DNA of 30,105 nt. It comes from Mesotaenium endlicherianum (Eukaryota > Streptophyta > Zygnematophyceae > Zygnematales > Mesotaeniaceae). Location: NCBI GenBank assembly GCA_009602735.1, contig WELA01010214.1, positions 393,323-423,427 of the forward strand, read 5' to 3'. Of the stretch, positions 9,401-16,419 are shown one piece after another (position 1 is the first letter of the stretch; each line of letters opens with the position of its first letter). A program made the position numbers and the translations under genes. The notes under the pieces are model-generated. The model was given only the letters and a program-made list of their open reading frames with translations, searched no databases and was not told the origin of the DNA.

Positions 9401-11859
9401 GGGGAAGTTACGGAAGCTTCTCAGGGAGTTGGGGATTTTTTGACACCCACAAGGGCTGGCAGGAGGTGGGGGGGGTGGGGGGTGGGCAGCCCCCAACCGC
9501 CGGGCGGCAGCCCCTCCAAGTTTCTGCTGGAGTTTGAGGAGGCTCTGGCAGACATCGTGGCCACTGCCAGGCTTGTCCCGTGCCAGATGAACACTCTGCC
9601 GGGGCAAGCGCCAGATGGCTGCACCCTGCCAGGGGCCGTTGCAGCAGCGGGGACTACTGCTGCTGAAAGAGCCGAGCCAAAAAATTCCAGGATGTCGTGT
9701 GGGGAGAGTACGGAGGGGGAGGGCTCCGTGCCAGAGATGATATGGGGCCAGTGGCTGGAGGTCCTGATGAGGGAGGGCGAGGAAGGCATGTGGGAGGACG
9801 TGGACGTCGAGAGCTTCCTTCTAAAGTGTGTGGCATACCCGGATGGTGCCAGCTTGCGGGAGGGGCCGCAGACGGGAGGGGCTCGGGGCGGGGCGCGCAC
9901 GCTCACCGGAAGGAAGACGCCAAGAGGGCGATCAGAGTTGCTGACTCAAAGCATCATGCAGAGTGCGTTCATGCGGGGGGGGCAGTGTCCTTGGGCTCAC
10001 CTCCTGCGCGGCTCCTACGGGGCGGGGGGGGCACGCAGCAGCGGCGGGGGGCCCTGCTTGCACAAGCTGCTCATGGCATGCACTGCGCACGCCACCTGTC
10101 TGTGCATCGTGAGAAACTCAGATGCGGTGGCAGGCAGCCTCTCTGTGCTGCGAGCGGCAGAGGGCGGAGGCGGAGGAGAGAGACAGGAGGCAGAGGCAGA
10201 CGGGAGAGGAGAGGAAGAGGGAGAGGGAGAAAGAGTTCCGGTGCAAAGTGCTGCGGCAGAGCTCCAAGGCGTCTGCACGGGGGAGTCGGGGGAGGAGCTG
10301 ACGATGCCAGGAAGCGCACCTGGGCAGGCCCGTGGTGGGGCTGGGCTGAGGGGGCCACTTAGCGGAGCAGGAGCTGAAGCACCTGCTGCCGCTGATCTAT
10401 CAGTCGCGGTACCTCCATCGTTTGCACTACTCTCACAGAGCGCTCCTCCTCAGGAGAGCTCCCCCACCCTCACCACCACCACCACCACCACCGCCGCCAT
10501 CACCACCACCAGCAGCAGCAGCAGCAACAGCAACAGCGGCTTGCAGAGGACGGGGGAGACCGAGGGGCTCCATTCTGCTCTTCCTCTGGTGGGCCAGGAC
10601 CACGCCTCTGAGGCTGACACGGTGCGTGGCCAGCTGCAAAAAAGAAGGCGCCTGCTGCACCCTCCTGTGGCTCATGTGGCTGTACTCCTAAGCTCTACCA
10701 GGTGGCAATTGTCAATATGCTGCATCTGGTGACACTGCCTTCTTGCAGACGAAGTTAGTAGTCAGGGTCTGCACGCAGACGATGCCATGCGAGAATTGCC
10801 CGTTGGAAGCTTGCTTTTGATTGTGCCGTTTTTGTTATTGACGTGGCTGCTTGGACTTGTCCTGGTCGGCATGCAGGCATGGTTTGTTCTCAAGGTGCCA
10901 TGTGTCCCCGGGAAGCTCTGCCATATGGTGCCCGCAAGCAGCTCAGCAGCGCGGTGGGGAGCGCTCGCTGAAGTGATCCTCACGGGGCGGGGCCGCCCGT
11001 CGCTTCTGGGCCTGGGCTCCGCTTCCGCTCCAGCTGGTGAGGCAACGCTCCATATAATTTTCCTGAGTGAAAACAAGGCTCCCAGGGTGTCTGTATCTAC
11101 CCGGGAGGCTGAGGGAGACCTCAGGGCGGGAGGGAAGAAGGGGGAGGAGAAGTGGGGGCGAGGGGGAGGGGCAGGGGAGAGAGGAGGGGGGGTGTCCGTT
11201 TAAGCATGTACGCATGTGTTTGTCAGGCTTGTTGAAGTTAGAGTTTACCATCTATAATCTGACACCAACCATGGAGACTAGAGCCGTCAATTGTTGATTG
11301 TCTCTCACTTTCTCATCGAGAAGCATGCGACAAGTGATTGCATTTCAATCTAAAGACTGCAGATATCGTCATTGGAAGAATTTGCTCCAGGCATGCCCGT
11401 GAGCAGCCTGGAGGGAGGAGAGGCGACATAAGCTCGCTTGTGTTGGTCCGGGGTTCACAGTTTATAGTGACCAGAGACAGGAGAATAATGCTTTGCTCGT
11501 CTTCAATCTCGTTGCACGGTCGGTACGCCAAAGCTCCTTCTGCAGCGAGCAAGAAAGTCTGAGTCATTGCGTATAATAGAGGTACTCACTGACGAGTGAC
11601 AGTAATCAACTCGTTGGATTCTGCAAAATGTCCTGCAGGGCTGCAAGAGGCCTCGGAGCTGGCGTCTGCCCTGAGGCGTGCGATGGCGACAGGTGGCAGC
11701 CTCCCAGTAGTGGGGCACAGGGCCGCCGCGCATGCGCTGGCGGACCTGCTGGAAGCGGTGGCCGAGGACAATCGATACGCCATCGCCTGCTTGCTAGCGG
11801 AGCAAGTGTGCCTGCGCCTCCGTGCTGCCACAGGGGGCCTTCTCTCCAGGTACACTTAG
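2342..11859 (+). CDS. Large multi-exon gene for a disordered, basic, coiled-coil, S/T-P-rich protein (unrecognised; 5' end not found)
   Basis: Exons chained by splice consensus and phase: 2342-3409, 3704-3910, 4309-4392, 5106-5288, 5810-5920, 6772-7080, 7760-10108, 10371-10621, 10942-11036 and 11639-11859. They total 4,878 nt, an exact multiple of three, ending in TAG (about 1,625 residues). Introns one to seven are phase 0 and the last two are phases 2 and 1. In order the protein has a Ser/Lys-rich basic region with repeated TPL motifs, a Lys-rich linker, coiled-coil exons, a KKTPT segment, a basic AKRRRLN cluster, a very long low-complexity acidic/Ser/Gly region with short ordered islands, a proline run, and an alanine/leucine-rich helical C-terminus. 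Many S/T-P sites and basic clusters suggest a nuclear, possibly CDK-regulated protein; this is inference only. I do not recognise the family. The first start codon was not found, and the 10.1-11.6 kb exon choices are the least certain. Confidence 0.6.
3704..3910 (+). CDS. Gene 1, Lys/Ala-rich exon
   Basis: The acceptor gacag is followed by 207 nt (69 codons) in phase 0, then donor GAG|GTGGGC. The exon begins with an ATG, so it could serve as a start in an alternative transcript. The peptide is highly basic and disordered (KMKTAKSAAS, RGKTTTPVAGKRG) and passes into a Glu/Gln/Ala-rich stretch that leads into the coiled-coil exons. The open frame runs on past the donor to a stop at 3979, so without splicing the protein would end there. 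Confidence 0.6.
4309..4392 (+). CDS. Gene 1, short coiled-coil exon
   Basis: The acceptor atgaagcag is followed by 28 codons in phase 0 and donor CAG|GTGCCA. The peptide (LKVTLEKIMEDNSQLQHLN and onward) has a heptad-like spacing of Leu, Ile and Val, as expected of a coiled coil. It joins in frame to the Gln/Glu-rich end of the preceding exon and to the Leu/Glu-rich exon at 5106. Confidence 0.6.
5106..5288 (+). CDS. Gene 1, main coiled-coil exon
   Basis: The acceptor ctgagcag is followed by 61 codons in phase 0 and donor GCT|GTACGC. The peptide is strongly helical and charged, with repeated Leu and Glu (LEELCTKLEEDG, LLEKRELELNDVMATFKSE), then HIQSYVPADVREKLLIA. It most likely extends the coiled coil begun in the previous exon and gives the protein its oligomerisation or partner-binding segment. 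Codon use is GC3-rich, supporting coding status. Confidence 0.65.
5729..5761 (+). repeat. G-tract cluster (potential G-quadruplex) in gene 1 intron
   Basis: Three runs of seven or more G separated by short A/T-containing spacers lie about 50 nt upstream of the 5810 exon, on the sense strand. The RNA of this intron could form a G-quadruplex near the splice acceptor. Confidence 0.6.
5810..5920 (+). CDS. Gene 1, KTP-motif exon
   Basis: The acceptor tgtgcgcag is followed by 37 codons in phase 0 and donor GCG|GTGAGG. The peptide contains EVTEWRERARQLSKTPLSEL and then KKTPTVDHRVYSPLTA, with three closely spaced S/T-P sites next to lysines. This resembles the TPL motifs of the 2342-3409 exon and suggests a regulated phospho-switch segment. 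That is inference from composition, not a family match. Confidence 0.6.
6772..7080 (+). CDS. Gene 1, exon with basic cluster AKRRRLN
   Basis: The acceptor gattgagcag is followed by 103 codons in phase 0 and donor GAG|GTGCGT. GC content rises sharply from here onward. The peptide is Ala/Pro/His-rich in its first half, has a more ordered, hydrophobic part (CTAWPLFGVTLDVVTTPGVS), and ends in ESQAKRRRLNVE, a classic monopartite nuclear-localisation pattern placed right at the exon end. No known domain was recognised. Confidence 0.6.
7565..7660. repeat. Imperfect CGAC/CTGA-type simple repeat in gene 1 intron
   Basis: A degenerate tandem array of short units such as ctcgac, ctgaccgac, cagccgac and ggacgac fills about 90 nt of the intron before the 7760 exon. 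The units are imperfect, so this is an old simple repeat. Confidence 0.45.
7760..10108 (+). CDS. Gene 1, giant low-complexity exon
   Basis: The acceptor gagctgcag is followed by 783 open codons in phase 0 and donor ATC|GTGAGA. Most of it is Gly/Ala/Ser/Glu-rich and probably disordered. Features in order: a Thr/Pro/Ser cluster with repeated TP and SP (about 8430-8495), an acidic polyglutamate run (about 9107-9138) immediately followed by basic LKRGRHNSGGKPK, FLTPTRAGRRW (about 9437), a likely helix SKFLLEFEEALADIVATA (about 9514), a probably folded stretch with IWGQWLEVLMREGEEGMWED (about 9740), GRKTPRGRS (about 9910), and a hydrophobic, cysteine-containing end (CLHKLLMACTAHATCLCI). Long antisense open frames over this exon follow from its GC content. 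The frame stays open beyond the donor, so a retained-intron form is possible. Confidence 0.65.
10109..10370 (+). other. Proposed purine-rich intron within an uninterrupted open frame
   Basis: The exon frame stays open through this stretch, yet I call it an intron for two reasons. GTGAGA is an excellent donor, and after the CAG at 10370 a different frame becomes clearly coding (ELKHLLPLIYQSRYLHRL, mostly G/C third positions), whereas the continuing frame there has A/T-rich third positions. The interior is GGAG/GCAG-rich simple sequence. Lack of a pyrimidine tract before the acceptor is the weak point. Confidence 0.5.
10371..10621 (+). CDS. Gene 1, exon with LLPLIYQSRYLHR helix and proline run; frame uncertain in its second half
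   Basis: This exon begins in phase 0 after gagcag and reads ELKHLLPLIYQSRYLHRLHY, then a run of prolines and alanines encoded by CCA/GCA triplets (about 10470-10530). It ends at ACG|GTGCGT with two bases carried over, which fits the next exon. Over the CAC/CAG triplet run the three frames encode Pro/Ala, Thr/Ser and His/Gln respectively. All stay open for a while, and downstream of it another frame (GLHSALPLVGQDHASEA) also looks coding and would end at the donor after 10701, again carrying two bases. The first 70 nt are well supported; the rest is not settled. Confidence 0.45.
10942..11036 (+). CDS. Gene 1, small penultimate exon (tentative)
   Basis: The acceptor gcaagcag is followed by 95 nt. 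With two bases carried in it reads SAARWGALAEVILTGRGRP and on to ASAPAG, ending at CTG|GTGAGG with one base carried out. This is exactly what the 11639 exon needs. The other two phases hit stops. Chaining and donor quality support it; the peptide itself is not diagnostic. Confidence 0.45.
11639..11859 (+). CDS. Gene 1, C-terminal helical exon with stop
   Basis: The acceptor tcctgcag is followed by a GC-rich open frame read with one carried-in base: LQEASELASALRRAMATG, GHRAAAHALADLLEAVAEDN, then AIACLLAEQVCLRLRAATGG and TAG at 11857-11859. The regular Ala/Leu spacing suggests a compact helical C-terminal domain, unlike the disordered bulk of the protein. A possible donor (CAG|GTACAC after 11849) lies ten bases before the stop, so a further exon is not excluded. 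No family was recognised. Confidence 0.55.
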
Positions 11860-13375
11860 GGGAGACATTTGTTCTGCGCAATCCTTGCAGTTGCTAAATT
11901 CCCCCCCAGTCTCTACCTTGTAGCAGGTACCTCAGCTTGCTGGCGTCCAGTCAGGTGCTCAGTCTGATTGGAGTCTTATTGTCAAAAGAGTCGTGTCGAG
12001 TTGTTTACTAGTGCAAGAATCGGCATACATTGTGCCCAAGGTAGCCCTGCATTGCAAACTCCCAACTGCTGCTGAATTCGTATGTTATGCGCACTGAGTA
12101 GATGTACATATATTAATATGCATTTTCACACATAGTACACCTATATAGACAGACAAGTACGTATATTCATTCAGCCAGCTGTTCCCAGCTTCATGTTCCT
12201 GGTGATGTTGGTGCAATTGTGTGCAGGGCAATTTGGAATGTGAGCCGTTTGAATACGCTATTGCTTCCTTGAGCACCCTAGCTTCTGGAAGATGTTTTCC
12301 AATGGCGAAAGTGAAAGAGGTCAACCACGTCAGCTACGGATCACGTAATCTAGTGATCATGCTCCGCACTCAGAGAAACATTGATAAGATATTGTGTGCT
12401 CTGTACCTCACAGATGCACCACATAAATAAATAGAACATATTTAAGTTGTCTACGGTTTTAAACACTCCAGCTATGTTCAATGATCTCTTCAATTGGGGC
12501 CAGTTTTATCAGGTGCTTAGCTTCTGCGCATATTAGGTCTACATAGTATGTGCATTGTTAACGGGCATATATCTTCAATCTTTAACATGAAAAAAATGTG
12601 TAAGATCACTCTGATGTATGTACGCCAGCTTCAGCCAGACCCTCGCAGGGAAGACACAGCTGGCTAGTGACATTTGAGCCCTTCAAAATGCTGCAAAGAG
12701 TTCATTAAAATTTGTCCGCTAAGCAAAATACGTTGCTGTCGATTTTGAGCAGACTGTGCACACTCTGGGACATCACACAAATTGACTAGATTCCTAGCTT
12801 CACAATTTGCACATGAACATAAGGAGGGAGTCCTCTTGTTTCCGCGGGCTACTACTTGTGGCACAAAATAAACGCTGAATACCATTTGTTTTCAAAGCCC
12901 ACATCTGAATGCAACTAAGGATAGACCTCACCAGTATGAAAAGCTCCCTACAAATAGCCCAAGCCAAGCAACAAGATGCCACACAAGCATTTCTACAAAC
13001 ATATCTGCAAGTGACGCTGCCAGTATGCAAAGGACAGGGATGCAACCTTTCAGGAACTTAACGAGTTAAAGTTTACTATGTACAAGAAACTCCCTTCCTT
13101 TAGGGGTCATGTTAAGCAGCCGCAGCTACTCCTAGGTTTTTTGGAACTGGAGACAAGAAGGAGGAGTGAAAATCTACGAGACAAGGGCTCAGCATGACAC
13201 ATCATACTTTCCACTACCCACTTAAAATTGCAACCAAGACCTCTACCTTCAAATTAAAATTGTCTACCTCAACTGCCGCTGCATAACAAGGCACAGCCAC
13301 AATGTGAAGCACAGCATTGCCATCCACCTCCTTCAACAAACCTCAACCAAATACCTTAACCTCAATAGTGCTGCA
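11860..13375. other. Convergent intergenic region and 3' UTRs
   Basis: No coding region could be supported here. A plus-strand AATAAA at 12426-12431 is a plausible polyadenylation signal for gene 1, which would give a 3' UTR of about 570 nt. An open frame at 12227-12430 just before it has an acceptor-like CAG but no domain, and I take it as UTR. The POLD4 transcript on the minus strand must also end in this interval. I found no minus-strand AATAAA between 12430 and 13376. Confidence 0.45.
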
Positions 13376-13569
13376 TTAAACTCTACCCTCCCACAGACAT
13401 TGCTGCTTTGTACCGGGACTTTCAAGGTATGTGCGGACATTCTTCGGCGGGTTCAAGCCTTGCTTCTCTGCGCACAACCATCGCTGAATTCGCGTCCTGC
13501 CTAAGCATGGGCCATATGTCATGTCCATATCCCAAAGCTTCAACTCCTCCTCCACCGGATCCTCCTCGT
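13376..13569 (-). CDS. POLD4: POLD4 exon 2 (conserved core)
   Basis: The acceptor ctgtgtggcag is followed by AC GAG GAG, completing the split Asp codon. The exon carries the whole conserved POLD4 core (YGPC, TR.QRW, GLNPP, LWEGRV) and the stop codon. It is an easy exon to miss, because a purely ORF-based reading would start it in the intron with an unrelated hydrophobic leader. Confidence 0.88.
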
Positions 13570-14642
13570 CTGCCACACAGAGGACCAGCAGCAAATAGAC
13601 ATGAATAAGCAGACATGAATATACAGGCATTAAAAAATTCATACGCCGGGAGGCAAACAGAAATTATTGAAGCACAATGTCTCCATTGCCTGAAGCTTCT
13701 AAAGTGGCTGAGGCTTGGAGAAGATGGAATTCTGTGCAAGTCCAGGATCCATAAATGGAGCAGCACCAGAGACAGGCAGCATGAGACACTCCAAGTTCGG
13801 CTGGGTGCAACTTGCACCAGGTCTGAGTGTACCACAACTTCACAGTATAATAGAATTAAAATTTTCCCCTCCGTTACAACCCTGAAGCCAAAGGAGCGCT
13901 GATGGCCCTAGGCTATAATTCATATTTAGACAACAAAGCGAGTTCACCAAGCCTACAAAGACTGATAACTATCCGCAATGTGCTGCAACGTACACGTGAA
14001 GTAACTATGCTTGATTGGTACCATATGCAACCCTAAAATTGGTGCTCAAGACCTAGTATCATAGGCAACCCTAGACTTTGACAATAGACAAAAATCAAAC
14101 TGTGTGTGTGTATGTTGCACTATCATGCTCTGAATTCATTCTGACAAGGAACACTTGACTTCGTTCATATCCTTACTTCTTTTTAAAGGGCTGCTCAGAC
14201 AAAGATTGATTGCTGGTTTGCAACAAACAGGAAAGCTGAACTAATGCAATCAAAGGTCTAAAAAGACTCTTATTACTGGAGCACAATCCGTTGCTCAGGG
14301 GTCCCTTTATTGTTCTCCAAGTCAGCCAACCCTAATCAGCTGATCTAGTAGAGATGTTATGTTCCACCTATCAACTAGGAACCATAAGTTATGGTAGTGT
14401 GCCGCAAACAAAGTGTTACCTTCATCGTCGAAGTCATTGTTAAATATCGCTGCGTCGAAAGTAGAAGGAAGAGCAGGCCTTTTCTCAGCTTGCTGCACTG
14501 CTCGCTTAGCCAGAGAAGGAGCAGACGCGTTCTTGGCGAAATTAATGATACCTTTACTTCCTCTAGTATTTTTTATCGTCCCCGGACCTTCAACCTTACG
14601 CTTCCTCAAAGTCTCGGTGATAACCGGTTGCTTCTTTGTCAT
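13376..14642 (-). CDS. POLD4: DNA polymerase delta subunit 4 (two exons, 138 aa)
   Basis: POLD4 (p12) is the smallest subunit of replicative DNA polymerase delta. It stabilises the holoenzyme and helps it bind PCNA in the nucleus. Exon 1 is 14642-14420, intron 14419-13570 (850 nt, GTAACA...GGCAG), exon 2 13569-13376 ending in TAA. One base carried from GAAG joins AC to make Asp, and the frame continues. The N-terminus TKKQPVITETLRKRKV resembles the PCNA-interacting motif found at this position in other POLD4 proteins. After a basic, disordered linker and an acidic stretch comes the diagnostic core: WDMDMTYGPCLGRTRIQRWL, EKQGLNPPKNV and the terminal CLWEGRV, which is plant-like. Length is normal for the family. 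The gene converges with gene 1 and is divergent from the first ParB-like ORF. Confidence 0.9.
14420..14642 (-). CDS. POLD4: POLD4 exon 1
   Basis: Starts at the ATG complementary to 14640-14642 and runs 74 codons plus one base to donor GAAG|GTAACA. It encodes the PCNA-motif-like N-terminus, a Lys/Arg/Ala-rich linker and AAIFNNDFDDE. The reading frame upstream of this ATG contains no other ATG before a stop, which fixes the start. Confidence 0.85.
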
Positions 14643-15891
14643 CTTGCTACTTAAAAATATAACCAATAATTGCTGTGTTATTTGCTTTGAATCAACGTTA
14701 AGTCACCAAAAGGAGATCGACAGGCAGCACTTACTTCGTTCAAGAGAAGCGATGGATACAAAATAAGCGAAAGGAGACTTTGCAGCAAAAAGCAAGCTCT
14801 TACATCAACCGTGAAAAATAAATAAACAGGATATAATACATGCTGCCCATCGCTCGCCTATCGCCTTGAGCTCTGCATGCTCCTGAAGAACATCGTGGCT
14901 TGTCAATGACGCTTCTCGATACCATTTGTCATCAAATGGTTTCATGTGTCTTAAAACTGAGGGTATCTGTTCAATATTGACGGTGTCACATGACATCATA
15001 GTGTATATTGGGGTGAAGTGGGGGGAGCATGGTAAAAGGCCTGCCGTTGACCTCGAGAATACCCGTGCGAGCAACAAGTGAGCCACTAGTTACCACGAGT
15101 CAAGGTGAGCATTGAGCACTCGCGAGAGTGCGTGAAGTGGCGTGAAGGATTGAATTGCATTTCACGATTTGTTTCACCTTACACTGTCTTTTTTGTTTCT
15201 GCTTGTTGGCGATGGCTGGGCTGCTTCGGCTGGGTAAGCGCGGGCAAGCGCCATGTCTGTGTGGATCTGCATGTGTACTCGCTATGGTAGTCTCTGATGA
15301 GACTGATTCCTATACGCGTCTTAGAAAGCTTTCAGTTATCGTGGTTTTTATGCCAAAGCTCGAGTTCAGCACCCGGCCCCGCATGATGTAGAAGGCAACC
15401 CCTTCATGGCTAATACCATCGCGGGTTATTTCCCCTCCTCTTGAGTTTTCCGGTCCCCCTTTCCTTCTAACAGAGTGCTCCTCATGCATGAAGCCTCCAA
15501 GTTCGGGAAAATGTCACTTTGTTTTCCAATATTCATGACGTGTCTCACTGGCGTGCTTGTGGCCTGCAAATTAACTTGAGCAGCTTGGGCTTCGTGTGAT
15601 TTCCGCTTTTGCATATAACGTAAACGGTGAACGTATAGGATCTCGATGGGGCTCTTCGTTTTTCTCATGTTATACGTGAATTTCACGTTGAGTGGAACCG
15701 GATGTTCATGCATGCACGAGTCCGTTGAGCGCCCTTGTGAGTCTACTCAGAGCACACATCAAGCGGGACCTATCTTCTCCCTGCTATATCCAGTACAAAT
15801 GCTACCACTCGCGTGAGAAGAACAGTTTCTCTAAGATGTGGGAGGTGGTTCTTGAATTTGATCATTCAGAAAGCATATCACTTATTCACAA
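14643..15891. other. Divergent intergenic region between POLD4 and the first ParB-like gene
   Basis: About 1.25 kb that must hold the promoters or 5' UTRs of two head-to-head genes. Short open frames occur on both strands, with no domain or biased codon use. I could not assign a TATA box or a specific binding site. Confidence 0.4.
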
Positions 15892-16419
15892 ATGGCCTGG
15901 GAGTCACGCATTGCGCTTGTCCAGGATCTGTACTTCACTCAAGAGTCTATTGGAAATCATTTTCAGGCCCCATATTCACACTATACCCTTGACGAAGCGG
16001 TTGAGGATGTCCTTGCTGGAGATATGAAACCCTCAGAATTTGGACCGGGATTTTTGAGGGTCGTCATCCGCAGGAATAAGCTCTTTTGCCTGGATAATCG
16101 TAGACTCTGGGTGTATAAAAAAGCTGGTGTGACATCTGTGGAGATCAAATTAGTGAGCGAATGTGACTTGCGACCTGAGGCTGCAGAGAGAGTGAACAAC
16201 TTCTGCAGCAAAACCAACAGCGGGGTTCGAAGTCCGGAGGCCATGAAGAGCTACATGCCTTCGGTCAGAGGACGGTGCAAGTACCAAGGGCGTCAGGTGC
16301 TTAAGAATTTGCGAGTTTCTCGGAGCCTTCGGGGTTCAGACCTCGACACTCTGTGCCCTGATTTTGCAGGTTTGAGGCTTGCAGAGATGATGGGAATATC
16401 TTTATCTGATCTCTTGTAG
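15892..16419 (+). CDS. ParB/sulfiredoxin-like domain protein, copy 1 (175 aa)
   Basis: An intronless ORF starting ATGGCCTGG with A at -3. Residues 14-20 read YFTQESI and 30-58 form a helix-loop leading to the strand FLRVVI. Residues 67-76 are LDNRRLWVYK, followed by AGVTSVEIKLVS. This order (TQ-S-I, negatively charged helix, I/LRVV strand, DNRRLW, AG...V.V.VV) is the layout of ParB/Srx-fold proteins, in which ParB has a GERR-type motif and sulfiredoxin GCHR at the DNRR position. The second conserved block SYMPSVRGRCKY (120-131) is shared by all three copies. The C-terminal 40 residues are unique to this copy. Catalytic activity is unknown; nuclease, NTP-binding or pure protein interaction are all possible. 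Superfamily assignment was made from memory of motif layout. Confidence 0.7.
   Translation: MAWESRIALVQDLYFTQESIGNHFQAPYSHYTLDEAVEDVLAGDMKPSEFGPGFLRVVIRRNKLFCLDNRRLWVYKKAGVTSVEIKLVSECDLRPEAAERVNNFCSKTNSGVRSPEAMKSYMPSVRGRCKYQGRQVLKNLRVSRSLRGSDLDTLCPDFAGLRLAEMMGISLSDLL

Noticed and set aside
10787..11203. 138-codon plus-strand frame with a hydrophobic start (LLLIVPFLLLTWLLGLVLV)
   Set aside because: The T-rich start is typical of intron sequence before an acceptor. Only its middle (10942-11036) fits the gene 1 splice chain, and the tail is GGGAGG-type simple sequence.
14805..15086. 93-codon minus-strand frame upstream of POLD4
   Set aside because: No family motif, AT-rich, and positioned in the divergent promoter region; likely chance.
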